Shown: positions 51,396-64,000 of the stretch, one piece after another
How positions within the stretch are numbered: the stretch's first letter is position 1
Layout: every line of letters starts with the position of its first letter
Assembly (NCBI GenBank): GCA_033675265.1
Contig: JAUJYZ010000591.1
Span: forward strand, 62,001-126,000
Source: Actinostola sp. cb2023
Lineage: Eukaryota; Cnidaria; Anthozoa; Actiniaria; Actinostolidae
DNA length: 64,000 bases
Reading direction: 5' to 3'
The notes under the pieces: generated by a model
Told to the model about the DNA's origin: nothing
The model's input: only the letters and a program-made list of their open reading frames with translations
The model's database searches: none
Position numbers and translations under genes: made by a program

Positions 51396-52385
51396 CTAAC
51401 AGCGTACACTTTGTACCAATATTAGAACTCTACCTACTTTATTTATAAATTAAACTTAACCAATTTCCAAACCATTCAAAAAGACGACAGTTTTATCCAG
51501 TTATAAGATATAAATCAACGAGTTTAGGTCTTTTTGATGGTCCAGGCGTAGGAACTCACAGTAAATGTGACACTCGGAAAACGATTAAGTCGTAATATCT
51601 CTTGATGGAGAGGAGTTCAGACAAGACAATCAAGTTAAACTCTTTACTTGTGAGAAGGAAAACACAATACTTAGAGGTTAAGGTTGAACTGACTGTAAAA
51701 TCAGATTAAACAAATTTCAAATTAACCTCAATGATCTGATCATGCAAAACCGTTATTTTCAATCCAGCATATATGACTTCTGTTTCAATTGAAATAGAAT
51801 AAGTTTTAGATTACAAAAAAATAGTCTTTGAAAACACCGCCGATTTGTCCAAACTGAAAAGTGTATACTGAAGAAAACTATTTACTACACTTAGCAAATA
51901 AAACACTTAGAAGTACTCGATATCGTCGCTAGCTAATGTCATTTTGAAATCAGTTGTTTAGGTTTACTGATTCGGTTTAGGTTTACTGATTCGGTAACTA
52001 AGCTGCTGATTGGGTATAATATGTTTGTCAATGGAAAATCTCCTTAGAAAAACACGCTGCATGAGACAGACAAACAGAAGCATAATTTCATTTAAAAATA
52101 CAATACTATTACGTTCTGCCCTGCGTGTCTGTCAGTATGGTGTTTTTTTGTGTGTGGAAAATTGTCGGATTGTTGAGCAAAAGCGGGCCTGGTGCAAGCA
52201 CGTAACGGAACTGCTCTCTCTACTCATTGACAAAACTATTCATTTATTGCAAATTGATAGCGCATTAGAAAAGGGAGGTTGGAAATTGTCAAGTGGTGTA
52301 TAAGTTTTAGAGATACTTTTAAGAAAACACTTCTGAACGGCTAAGTGATACAGCGTGGTAAACATACACCTGCTTCGTCAGAGAG
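51396..52385. other. Intergenic, nothing recognised
   Basis: A small direct repeat TTAGGTTTACTGATTCGGT occurs at about 51958-51993. The frame at 52010-52303 shows no known motif or splice context. Confidence 0.4.
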
Positions 52386-55300
52386 ACTGAAGGTGATAGG
52401 AGAATGGTCATTCTAAGCCGGTTGCCAGAGAGAAAGGTGATATAGGAGATAGGAGAATGGTCATTCTAAGGTTATCAAAGAAAAAGGTGATAGGAGATAG
52501 GAGAATGGTCATTCTAAGGTTGTCAGAGAGAAAGGTGATAGGAGATAGGAGAATGGTTATTCTAAGGTTGTCAGGGAGAAAGGTGATAGGTGATAGGAGA
52601 ATGGTCATTCTAAGGTTGTTAGAGAGAAAGGTGATAGGAGATAGGAGAATGGTCATTCTAAGGTTACCAGAGAAAAAGGTGATACCAGAGAATGGTCAAA
52701 GGGTGAAAGGTGATAGATAGGAGAATGGTCATTCTAAATGTTCATGATAGGAGATAGGAGAATGGTCATCAAAGGTTGTTAGAGAGAAAGATGATAGGGT
52801 GTCATTCTAAGGTTATCAGAGAAAAAGGTGATAGGTGATAGGAGAATGGTCATTCTAAGGTTGTTAGAGAGAAAGGTGATAGGAGATAGGAGAATGGTCA
52901 TTCTAAGGTTGTTAGAGAGAAAGATGATAGGAGATAGGAGAATTGTCATTCTAAGGTTATCAGAGAAAAAGGTGATAGGTGATAGGAGAATGGTCATTCT
53001 AAGGTTGTAGAGAGAAAGGTGATAGGTGATAGGAGAATGGTCATTCTAAGGTTATCAGAGAAAAAGGTGATAGGAGATAGGAGAATGGTCATTCTAAGGT
53101 TGTCAGAGAGAAAGGTGATAGGAGATAGGAGAATGGTTATTCTAAGGTTGTCAGGGAGAAAGGTGATAGGTGATAGGAGAATGGTCATTCTAAGGTTGTT
53201 AGAGAGAAAGGTGATAGGAGATAGGAGAATGGTCATTCTAAGGTTACCAGAGAAAAAGGTGATAGGAGATAGGACAATGGTCATTCTAAGGTTATCAGAG
53301 AAAAAGGTGATAGGTGATAGGAGAATGGTCATTCTAAGGTTGTTAGAGAGAAAGGTGATAGGAGATAGGAGAATGGTCATTCTAAGGTTGTTAGAGAGAA
53401 AGATGATAGGAGATAGGAGAATTGTCATTCTAAGGTTATCAGAGAAAAAGGTGATAGGTGATAGGAGAATGGTCATTCTAAGGTTGTTAGAGAGAAAGGT
53501 GATAGGAGATAGGAGAATGGTCATTCTAAGGTTGTTAGAGAGAAAGATGATAGGAGATAGGAGAAAGGTCATCCTAATTAAGGTTGTCAGAGAGAAAGGT
53601 GATAGGTGATAGGAGAATGGTTATTCTAAGGTTGTTAGAGAGAAAGGTGATAGGAGAATGGTCATTCTAAGGTTATCAGAGAAAAAGGTGATAGGAGATA
53701 GGAGAATGGTCATTCTAATGTTATCAGAGAGAAAGGTGATAGGAGAATGGTCATTCTAAGCCGGTTGCCAGAGAGAAAGGTGATATAGGAGATAGGAGAA
53801 TGGTCATTCTAAGGTTATCAGAGAAAAAGGTGATAGGAGATAGGAGAATGGTCATTCTAAGGTTGTCAGAGAGAAAGGTGATAGGAGATAGGAGAATGGT
53901 CATTCTAAGGTTGTTAGATAGAAAGGCGATAGGAGATAGGAGAATGGTCATTCTAAGGTTGTTAGATAGAAAGGCGATAGGAGATAGGAGAATGGTCATT
54001 CTAAGGTTGTCAGAGAGAAAGGTGATAGGAGATAGGAGAATGGTCATTCTAAGGTTATCAGAGAAAAAGGTGATAGGTGATAGGAGAATGGTCATTCTAA
54101 GGTTGTCAGAGAGAAAGGTGATAGGTGATAGGAGAATGGTCATTCTAAGGTTGTCAGAGAGAAAAGTGATAGGAGATAGGAGAATGGTCATTCTAAGGTT
54201 GTTAGATAGAAAGGCGATAGGAGATAGGAGAATGGTCATTCTAAGGTTGTCAGAGAGAAAGGTGATAGGTGATAGGAGAATGGTCATTCTAAGCCGGTTG
54301 CCAGAGAGAAAGGTGATAGGATAGGAGAATGGTCATTCTAAGGTTGTTAGAGAGAAAAGTGATAGGTGATAGGAGAATGGTCATTCTAAGGTTGTCAGAG
54401 AGAAAGGTGATAGGAGATAGGAGAATGGTCATTCTAAGGTTGTCAGAGAGAAAGGTGATAGGAAAATGGTCATTCTAAGGTTGTTGGAGAGAAAGGTGAT
54501 AGGAGATAGGAGAATGGTCATTCTAAGGTTGTTAGAGAGAAACTTAAGATGATAGGAGATAGGAGAAAGGTCATCCTAATTAAGGTTGTCAGAGAGAAAG
54601 GTGATAGGAAAATGGTCATTCTAAGGTTGTTGGAGAGAAAGGTGATAGGAGATAGGAGAATTGTCATTCTAAGGTTATCAGAGAAAAAGGCGATAGGAGA
54701 TAGGAGAATGGTCATTCTAAGGTTATCAGAGAAAAAGGTGATAGGAGATAGGAGAATGGTCATTCTAAGGTTGTCAGAGAGAAAGGTGATAGGAGATAGG
54801 AGAATGGTTATTCTAAGGTTGTCAGGGAGAAAGGTGATAGGTGATAGGAGAATGGTCATTCTAAGGTTGTTAGAGAGAAAGGTGATAGGAGATAGGAGAA
54901 TGGTCATTCTAAGGTTACCAGAGAAAAAGGTGATAGGAGATAGGAGAATGGTCATTCTAAGGTTATCAGAGAAAAAGGTGATAGGTGATAGGAGAATGGT
55001 CATTCTAAGGTTGTTAGAGAGAAAGGTGATAGGAGATAGGAGAATGGTCATTCTAAGGTTGTTAGAGAGAAAGATGATAGGAGATAGGAGAATTGTCATT
55101 CTAAGGTTATCAGAGAAAAAGGTGATAGGTGATAGGAGAATGGTCATTCTAAGGTTGTTAGAGAGAAAGGTGATAGGTGATAGGAGAATGGTCATTCTAA
55201 GGTTGTTAGAGAGAAAGATGATAGGAGATAGGAGAAAGGTCATCCTAATTAAGGTTGTCAGAGAGAAAGGTGATAGGTGATAGGAGAATGGTTATTCTAA

Positions 55301-57490
55301 GGTTGTTAGAGAGAAAGGTGATAGGAGAATGGTCATTCTAAGGTTATCAGAGAAAAAGGTGATAGGAGATTGGTCATTCTTATGTCTAATGTTATCAGAG
55401 AGAAAGGTGATAGGAGAATGGTCATTCTAAGCCGGTTGCCAGAGAGAAAGGTGATATAGGAGATAGGAGAATGGTCATTCTAAGGTTATCAGAGAAAAAG
55501 GTGATAGGAGATAGGAGAATGGTCATTCTAAGGTTGTCAGAGAGAAAGGTGATAGGAGATAGGAGAATGGTCATTCTAAGGTTGTTAGATAGAAAGGCGA
55601 TAGGAGATAGGAGAATGGTCATTCTAAGGTTGTTAGATAGAAAGGCGATAGGAGATAGGAGAATGGTCATTCTAAGGTTGTCAGAGAGAAAGGTGATAGG
55701 AGATAGGAGAATGGTCATTCTAAGGTTATCAGAGAAAAAGGTGATAGGTGATAGGAGAATGGTCATTCTAAGGTTGTCAGAGAGAAAGGTGATAGGTGAT
55801 AGGAGAATGGTCATTCTAAGGTTGTCAGAGAGAAAAGTGACAGGAGATAGGAGAATGGTCATTCTAAGGTTGTTAGATAGAAAGGCGATAGGAGATAGGA
55901 GAATGGTCATTCTAAGGTTGTCAGAGAGAAAGGTGATAGGTGATAGGAGAATGGTCATTCTAAGCCGGTTGCCAGAGAGAAAGGTGATAGGATAGGAGAA
56001 TGGTCATTCTAAGGTTGTTAGAGAGAAAAGTGATAGGTGATAGGAGAATGGTCATTCTAAGGTTGTCAGAGAGAAAGGTGATAGGAGATAGGAGAATGGT
56101 CATTCTAAGGTTGTCAGAGAGAAAGGTGATAGGAAAATGGTCATTCTAAGGTTGTTGGAGAGAAAGGTGATAGGAGATAGGAGAATGGTCATTCTAAGGT
56201 TGTTAGAGAGAAACTTAAGATGATAGGAGATAGGAGAAAGGTCATCCTAATTAAGGTTGTCAGAGAGAAAGGTGATAGGAAAATGGTCATTCTAAGGTTT
56301 TTGGAGAGAAAGGTGATAGGAGATAGGAGAATGGTCATTCTAAGGTTGTTAGAGAGATTCAAGGTGATAGGAGAATGGTCATTCTAAGGTTATCAGAGAG
56401 AAAGGTGATAGGAGATAGAATGGTCATTCTAAGGTTGTTAGAGATTCTCGTACCCAGAGCCCACTCCTCATTTGGTTTGTCGTTGGCTCTGGGGAACCCT
56501 GAAATTTTAGCGAATTTCATTTGCTGTTGAAATCAACAATGACTGATCGTATTTGATTGGTCCATGAGATAAACAAAGATTCAAACTTACAAGGCGAACG
56601 AAACGAATAACAGCGACGGGTGTTTTTTCATACAATATTATTTTCAAACAATATATTTCTTTTCTCGAATTATAAATCTATGGAAATGAGAGTGATTGTG
56701 TAGACATAATTCGTAAAGGGAGATCTAACAATATATAAATTACATTAACGGCTGCAGTGACCTACCACGGAGAAGACGTAATCGATCGTACTCGATTCAA
56801 AGGAATATTTTTATAATTCAACAGAAACAATAGCAAAGCGGAAGACAGCCGGAAGGCTCACATGCAAGATTATAGTAGAACCGTGATGTATTTATCGTCC
56901 AGCCTTTATCGCAACAGAGCCAGAGAAGAACCGGTGATGAACGTCGAAGGGCTTTTAAACTGCTACACGAAGATAAATGTACAAACTTGTGTGATTAGTT
57001 TGAATTCGAACCAACGTAAACAGAAAGGTGATAGGAGATAGGAGAATGGTCATTCTAAGGTTGTTAGACTGAGAAAGGTGATAGGTGATAGGTGATAGGT
57101 GATAGGTGATAGGAGAATGGTCATTCTAAGGTTGTCAGAGAGAAAGGTGATAGGAGATAGGAGAATGGTCATTCTAAGATTATCAGAGAGAAAGGTGATA
57201 GGAGATAGGAGAATGGTTATTCTAAGGTTGTCAGAGAGAAAGGTGATAGGAGAATGGTCATTCTAAGGTTGTTGGAGAGAAAGGTGACAGGTGATAGGAG
57301 AATGGTCATTCTAAGGTTGTTGGAGAGAAAGGTGACAGGTGATAGGAGAATGGTCATTCTAAGGTAATTAGAGAGAAAGGTGATAGGAGATAGGAGAATT
57401 GTCATTCTAAGGTTGTTAGAGAGAAAGGAGACAGGTGATAGGAGAATGGTCATTCTAAGGTTGTCAGAGAGAAAGGTGATAGGTGATAGG
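52386..57490. repeat. Minisatellite of about 48 bp with 1671-bp higher-order repeat
   Basis: Units contain GGTGATAGGAGATAGGAGAA, TGGTCATTCTAAGG and TTGTCAGAGAGAAA. Blocks repeat at 1671 bp (for example 52994-53572 with 54665-55243, and 53751-54287 with 55422-55958). It is interrupted by a transposon at 56444-57020. The open frames on both strands are artefacts of the period. Confidence 0.95.
56444..57020. mobile_element. Right-truncated copy of the 28776 MULE-like element
   Basis: The left end ATTCTCGTACCCAGAGCC and following 570 bp match 28777 onward. Similarity stops after CCAACGTAAA, where minisatellite resumes, so the right inverted repeat is missing. The element cannot be mobile. Confidence 0.8.
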
Positions 57491-57506
57491 TGATCAGAGA
57501 GAATGA

Positions 57507-58260
<754 letters not shown>

Positions 58261-58265
58261 TCCTA

Positions 58266-58585
58266 TGGACCTTTTCGTAGTTTCCCAGAATGCTTCATGA
58301 TTCTGCGCGCGCAAGCGAGGTCAGGGTTAAAAAAATATTTAGAATTGATCGTGTATTGAGGAAAATATGACTACTGTAACTAATCAAGAACAGGAAAAAA
58401 CTATTTTCTTTGCTTGACAATTTGCATCTATCTTTGTAATTCTTCTTACACACTTTTAATTTAAAAGTCTAAGTTTTCTACTGAATTTCTTCATTGTCTC
58501 TTAATATTTTCGATCTATTTTGTACCCTGACCTCGCTTGCGCGCGCAGAATCATGAAGCATTCTGGGAAACTATGGAAAGGTCCA
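58266..58585. mobile_element. MITE, TGGACCTTTTCGTAGTTTCC ends
   Basis: Inverted arms of about 60 bp contain CAGAATGCTTCATGATTC and GCGCGCGCAAGCGAGGTCAG. 320 bp, non-coding. Confidence 0.8.
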
Positions 58586-59125
58586 TCGCCAGGTGCATAT
58601 GAATAATCCATGTCACTATTGAATGAGCTTAAGGTTGACTGATGATGTAGTTGCTGGTTGAGCACGGACGGATTTAGCTCTTCCTTGATCGCTAGATTTA
58701 GTACGTTTTAGGTTGAACTCAGTAATTCTGAAAGCATCACTAGACACACTTTGGCATGTTTTGGAGCTGGTTGGAAATCAGTTGTATTTAAAATTAGTTT
58801 TTTTTTTTTCAACGCAACTTTATATTGTTCCGCCTTCGCACAGAAAAATATAACATTTGGGAAAGAAAGAAAAATGAAACTATTTGCAAAGTTCAAACAC
58901 GGTGCGAAACATTAACCATTTATTTTCTTTTTGCTTCCGAATATGAATTCCACGATTATCTAGTCATATACAGGAAATTCCTTAACAAGTGAATAAATCT
59001 AGATCAATTAACAAACTGATGTCAACTGTGATCTTTTAAAATTACGTAAATGAATTCGCAATTTATATTTCAATTTATCTTTCTTTTGAAATTTAGCAGC
59101 AAACGGAAATAGTTCGCTGGGCAGG
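58586..59125. promoter_or_regulatory. Presumed 5' flank of the guanylate cyclase gene
   Basis: AT-rich stretch upstream of the likely first coding exon. No specific promoter element was identified. Confidence 0.3.
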
Positions 59126-59407
59126 ATGGCGACAAAGATTTTGGATCAAGATGATGAAAATGAAAACCGAGTAATACCAGCCAAGAACACGCCGAAAAAC
59201 GGGGAAAAAGCAAGGTATAGTAACATACTATACAGTCACATACCCCAATAAATAAAGCAGATTCATTCAGTGTGCATTTTGTGTTCATCACGTGAGAGTT
59301 TTTTCAGTACAGCTAGGAACAACCATTTGTATATCCTAACATTTTAGATTCCTGTTCAGTCGGTACTGAGTCCCAGTAGAGCGGGCAAAGGACTCATCAG
59401 TAGCAGT

Positions 59408-59483
<76 letters not shown>

Positions 59484-60217
59484 GCAACAACAATAACAAC
59501 AACTAGGGCTGTCCACAAGTTGCTCGGCAACTTTTGCGCAACTTTTCCGATTTCGGGCAACTTTTTTTCTTTCGAGCAACTTTTTATCTTTCGAGCAACT
59601 TCTTTCTTTCTTAAACATTTCCACAAATTAAAACAAATTAAACAGGCTAATTGAGTACTAAAATTGGTTTATTTCGCTTTAAGGGTCATAATACACTTAT
59701 AAACAGCATGCAGTGTTCAGGACTGGGTTAGTGGGCTGCCTGTGGTTATTTGAAAAGGCGATTCAGGTGGTAGACAAAAATGGCAACAAGCGAAATGCAA
59801 AAAAAAAGCCTTGATTTGATAAGCAGCATAGAGCTTTCAGCTGCTTTTTTAATTAGCTGCAAAGAGAGAGCCTTTACACTTACACAAGTGATTTTCAGAC
59901 AAATATTATTAATATAGCCATAAGATTGATCATGTAAACTAACATTGGCTGCACTGACATGCCAAGAAAATGTTGTAAATACCTCAGTGATAACAAGCTA
60001 TACTATATGAAAAAATCAGAAAAACGGTTAGAAATATTCCTTTGATTGGGTAACTAGCATCTTATTATAGTAAATACGAAAAGCAACATTGTAGCAACTT
60101 TAAGATTTTGGGGCAACTTTTGAGCAACTTTTAGAGATTTGGAGCAACTTCTGAGCAACTTTCCGATATATTTTGAGCATCTTTTTTAACAATTTGGAGC
60201 AACTTGTGCACAGCCCT

Positions 60218-60269
<52 letters not shown>

Positions 60270-60300
60270 CAACAACAACAACAACAACAACAACAACTAC

Positions 60301-60342
<42 letters not shown>

Positions 60343-60371
60343 GAAACAACAACAACAACAATAACTACATC

Positions 60372-60411
<40 letters not shown>

Positions 60412-60457
60412 GCAACAACAACAACAGTAACAACGACAACAACAACAACAACAACTG

Positions 60458-60500
<43 letters not shown>

Positions 60501-63500
60501 CTGACAACAGTTCATAGTTGTTAATTGATTATTCAGGAATGAAAATAGGATAAACGTTTCACATATTGATTTAGGTTTACAGAACAAAGTAAACTGACAT
60601 AATGGTTTATAGGATTGTTTTGATGCGATCTATCAGCAAAAGTCTGTGTTTTGAATTTTAAAGAATAGCAAAATAATAGAAACTTTACAGATGAGCCATT
60701 GATAATTTTCAATGATTATTTTAGAAGATTTTTTACGAACGCGCGTATTGAGCGCCAAAAACCAATAGCATGGAGAATACGTTTTGTACAAGGCTAAAAC
60801 TGCTTTAGCAAAGAGTTCAAGTAATTATTTGTGATGGTCTTTGACCGGTAAAAGTGAAACTTAGAGTGTTAATCCAACTAGTGAAAATTTGATTTGAAAA
60901 CTGTCCACATGGGCTAGATCTGTATATTTACTATCGGTTGCTGCTGTTTTCCCCTGAATTAGCTCAAATTTGAAACAAAAAGCAGGAAAATGGCTTTATT
61001 GTACAAACAGCTTTAGGCAGACAAATTACTTTGTTTTTAATAGTTTGTTTTTGGTTAAAATAAAATTAGAATGTTAATCCAAAGCGAAAATCGAAAGTCA
61101 AACTGTCCAAATTAAGGGCTGGTTTTTGGCGCTTTTGGCGGTATTACGCGATGTTGAAATAAATATCCTCATAAAACAATTCTATTTTAATATTTTATTC
61201 ATTTTCATTGGGAAAAACGCACATTCTTGACCGGTGTAGATTTTGTGTAAATTTTGTCCCAAACCATACAAATTTGATTTACACAGAATTAAACGGAATG
61301 TACACGGAATGTACACGGAATGTACACGGAATGTACACGGAATGTACACGGAATGTACACGGAATGTACACGGAATGTACACGGAATGTACACGGAATTT
61401 GTGCGAAATGTACACGGATTTTACACGGAATTTACGGCGGAATTTACGGCGGAATATACACGGAATGTACACGGAATGTACACGGAATGTACACGGAATG
61501 TACACGGAATGTACACCATGAGCGCGCGATTGCCGACTGTTTTCATGACTCATCTGCTGCGGCCTATTTTTCGGTAAAATAAATTATAAATCAATCAATC
61601 AATACTTTTATCGTTTTAACAAATTTTAAAAAAACCTGTAAAACATTTTAGGTTTTCTGGGGAAAAAAATATTTTAGAAAAATTGAAGCGCTAAAATATT
61701 CTTAAAATCCATAAGAATAAAAACTATAGCAACTAACTGATAACAACTATAAATAGTCGACGACATTTCGACGCTACTCACGTCATTATCAAGTCAAAAA
61801 ATGATAAAATCTAAAGAGACAAGAGAAAACAATTCGTGCGAAATTATTTACTTATGCCCCATTCACACCAAAACTTGTTTAGTTAAACTGGGTTTTTCTA
61901 GTTTCTATAATCTGAGAGCATTTAATTTCACAAGAATCAAACTATCTGGTATTTATACTATGCGGCACAAAGGACAGTTTACCAGCAGTTTTGCGCCAAA
62001 TGTACGGCATTTCTTGTCCTGAAGATGGACGTTTAGTCTGAAAGCTCGACATATATAGGTTCACTTGAAGATACTTATAAAATTAAACTATTATTATTAT
62101 TGTCTTTACCCAGGGGGAATACGTCACCTAGCAGTAATTTTCCGAGTAGGGCCTAACACAGTATAGTATACTTAGATATGTGACCCTTCCATTTTGTTTA
62201 CTGACTAGCTTTATATACCTGAGCTCCGTTTTCAGCGAATATAGACCGACAATGAATGATTGGAAATCAATTTGTTTTTCTAGACTACAACTTTTTGCAT
62301 CGTGGTCTTCAATTGTTCATCCATCGTCAGGCGAAGACACGACCTCGTGTAAATACAATGCAACATCAAGATGGCATCGACACTGGTTGACGGTGAGAAT
62401 CCTAGCAGTTACCATGATGTTCGTAGCTGGTTTGTTCGTTTTCATCGCTCTTGATGTCGATAACGCGCTGGCATTGATGAAACGAGAAAAGACGGTACAG
62501 GAAGCAGTTGAAGTGAGCATTAAAGTGGCTGATTTGATTCACGCTCTGCAAGTGGAACGAGGCGTAACAGTGTTGAGTATCAGCTCAAATCAAAGTGAAA
62601 TTATCGTAAAGAGGCTACAATCATCCCGTACAAATACTACGATAGCGATAGCTAACATCCCTGTCTGGCCAAGCGGTCTTGCGCTCTCCTTTTTCATTCA
62701 AAAGATGAGTTTACACAACAACTCGTTAGGCACAGAGAGATCATCGGCTACGGAGGACGCAATTCCACTATCAGAAAAGAAATCAACTTTTACACCAACA
62801 TAATTCGATTAAACTTAGACTGGTTGTTTCGAACTCTCAAAGCAAACCACCCCGACAATCACAGCTTTGATCTTCTGGGTTATCACACGTTTTTGATGGC
62901 GAAAGATAGAATCGGTATGGAGAGAGCACTGGGTGGTTCGTTCTTTTCTCGTGGTCACTTCAACGACACTGAAGACTTGTTGTGGTATGTTGAACAGAAT
63001 TACATAGGTAAGATATCAGTGACTATCAGCTGAAAAAGCGCGCTCTACAAACCTTGGAATTTCATTAGAAATTAGTTGGAACTTTTCAAATTCTAAGGTT
63101 TTGGACAATTCCAACGAATCTCCAAGGTTCGAAGAGGATGTGGTTTTTATTTCAGTATATGTGCAGTGGGGTTCGATGGAGACTGAAATATATATATACC
63201 CCGTGCCTACCAAAGTAAGGATATGGGACCACAGGCAGCCCAACCATTTCTTCTGAGGCTACTTATAGTAAATAAAAGTATATTTGTATGCGCGCGTCTT
63301 TTTTTGATGGGTTTCCTGTGGTAGAGCGCACGCGCGCGAAATACTTATTATGTTGGGCTCCCTGTGCATAGAAATGTATTATGTCGGAACCATACAAATA
63401 TCATTATATTTATTAATTTATAAGTAGCCTCAGCATAAATGGTTGGGCTTACTTAAGAAGGTCCATGCTTTTGGAGTTATAATATGCTTCAACTTTCTAC

Positions 63501-64000
63501 AGGAAAGAGGTTTCTAACCATGAGTATGGACCTGATGCCACGCCTTAAGAAGTTCTACAAATCATCCTCGAGCAAGAACGTGGATGACATACTAAAACAA
63601 GTAGACACGAAACGATCTGTCATCTTGAAGAATCATCGCTCGCAAGCAGACAGTTCAGCAGGTACATTATGGTTCTCCATAATGTCAGACTACATCGATG
63701 TGCTTCTCGAAGTCCAGAAACATGCTGGTGAACAAATTACTTTGTTTCTAAAACTGAACGTTGAACAAAGAGAAAAGGAAGTGTTGCTAAGCGCGCTAAC
63801 TCTTGTCGTTGTGCTTGCCCTGACACCTTTAATGGTCATTGCTGTAATACGCATGACAAACACCATACAAAAGTACGCGGCTCAACTTGAAACCACGACT
63901 CTAAACCTGCAGGAAGAACAGAAAAGAACAGACAGCGTCTTGTCCGCCATGTTTCCTCAATCAGTTGCAGAGTCGCTGAAGAAAGGAGAGAAAGTCAACT
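59126..64000 (+). CDS. NIT-domain receptor guanylate cyclase (5' part)
   Basis: Exons are 59126-59214 (start MATKILDQDDENEN, phase 2 donor), 62236-63007 and 63503 to beyond 64000. The protein shows a cytosolic N-terminus and a membrane segment (VRILAVTMMFVAGLFVFIAL). An NIT nitrate/nitrite-sensor-like helical domain follows (VADLIHALQVERGVTVLSIS, HREII, INFYTNII, DRIGMERALGGSFF). A second membrane segment (LSALTLVVVLALTPLMVIAV) comes next, then the HNOBA linker (RTDSVLSAMFPQSVAESLKK) that precedes guanylate cyclase catalytic domains. The catalytic domain lies beyond the window. Known members make cGMP at the membrane. The frame breaks near 62690-62697: the first part of the exon is in one frame and the HREII part in another, consistent with one missing T in CTCCTTTTTCATTC. 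Alternatively the exon could start at an ATG at 62180, but the TTTTCAG before 62236 and the phase match favour the spliced start. Confidence 0.75.
59403..59503. repeat. CAA microsatellite, left part
   Basis: CAA run in the first intron of the cyclase gene, interrupted by the element at 59504. Confidence 0.95.
59504..60218. mobile_element. hAT-like MITE inserted in a CAA microsatellite
   Basis: The ends TAGGGCTGTCCACAAGTTGC and, inverted, TAGGGCTGTGCACAAGTTGC bound 715 bp. Many sub-terminal GAGCAACTTTT-type repeats sit at both ends, as in hAT transposase-binding regions. ACAACAAC flanks both sides but is uninformative inside the microsatellite. Confidence 0.75.
60219..60505. repeat. CAA microsatellite, right part
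   Basis: Continuation of the CAA run after the element, with CAG, TAA and GACAA interruptions. Poly-N, poly-T and poly-Q frames are artefacts. Confidence 0.95.
60506..61282. other. Cyclase intron, nothing recognised
   Basis: AT-rich intron sequence without motif-bearing frames. Confidence 0.4.
61283..61514. repeat. 11-bp minisatellite TACACGGAATG
   Basis: About 20 units, with a diverged middle (GTGCGAAATG, TTTACGGCGG). It lies in the large first intron of the cyclase gene. Confidence 0.95.
61730..62060. other. Repeat ends with hammerhead-like motifs
   Basis: Plus strand 62019-62043 reads CTGAAGA, then GGAC/GTCT able to pair, then GAAA. Minus strand about 61796-61763 holds a similar but decayed GATAATGA, GACG/CGTC, GAAA. 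Such cores occur in Penelope-like and related retroelements. No reverse transcriptase frame is present. Confidence 0.35.
63235..63450. mobile_element. Foldback element in cyclase intron
   Basis: AGCCCAACCATTTCTTCTG and GAGGCTACTTATA are inverted at 63419-63449. The loop shares TTTCCTGTGGTAGAGCGC with 15306-15325. Confidence 0.6.

Noticed and set aside
62180..62235. Signal-peptide-like start (MTLPFCLLTS) for the cyclase
   Set aside because: A good acceptor at 62235 and phase agreement with the exon at 59126-59214 favour splicing. It is kept as an alternative.

Overview
The window is eukaryotic nuclear DNA, most likely from an invertebrate animal. The coding parts are short exons with GT/AG introns. 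They encode animal-type proteins: IFI44-like coiled-coil GTPases and an NIT-domain receptor guanylate cyclase. The rest is dense with microsatellites, minisatellites and short inverted-repeat transposons. Many copies of ATT, CTGT, CTAT and CAA repeats, together with foldback elements, fit a sponge, cnidarian or similar genome. The species cannot be fixed from sequence alone.

Layout. 1-18034, minus strand: three related IFI44-like GTPase genes in a row. Gene A (65-1548) runs off the left edge. Gene B (4257-11826) has introns swollen by 12-bp and 33-bp satellites. Gene C (15646-18034) appears complete. A broken SAM-like exon at 14762-14967 marks a further lost or partial copy. 18035-18742 is a head-to-head promoter between gene C and gene D1. 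It carries an 87-bp array in which an E-box, a STAT-type site and an NF-kappaB-type site each occur five times. 18743-25397, plus strand: gene D1, encoding three copies of an unrecognised alpha/beta-looking module (A) and, in its frameshifted tail, a second copy of another module (B). About 8-9 kb reaching into the promoter of gene E was then duplicated in tandem. This produced gene D2 (29516-34315), which lacks the 5' part but keeps an open 3' part. 37835-40235, plus strand: gene E, a shorter fourth IFI44-like GTPase without coiled coil or SAM-like domain, with a kappaB/STAT/IRF-like composite site upstream. 40236-59125 is gene-poor and is mostly transposon relics and giant simple repeats, including a 2-kb CTGT array and a 5-kb minisatellite of about 48 bp with a 1671-bp higher-order repeat. 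59126-64000, plus strand: the 5' half of an NIT/HNOBA receptor guanylate cyclase, interrupted by one apparent frameshift.

Interpretation. Genes A, B, C and E resemble vertebrate interferon-induced protein 44 in motif order. The C/D1 promoter and the E promoter share the core TTCC[G/A]AGAAATCGAA. This suggests that the GTPases and the D proteins form one co-regulated, probably innate-immune, locus that grew by tandem duplication. The motifs, exon boundaries and duplications are read directly from the sequence. The immune role is inference.
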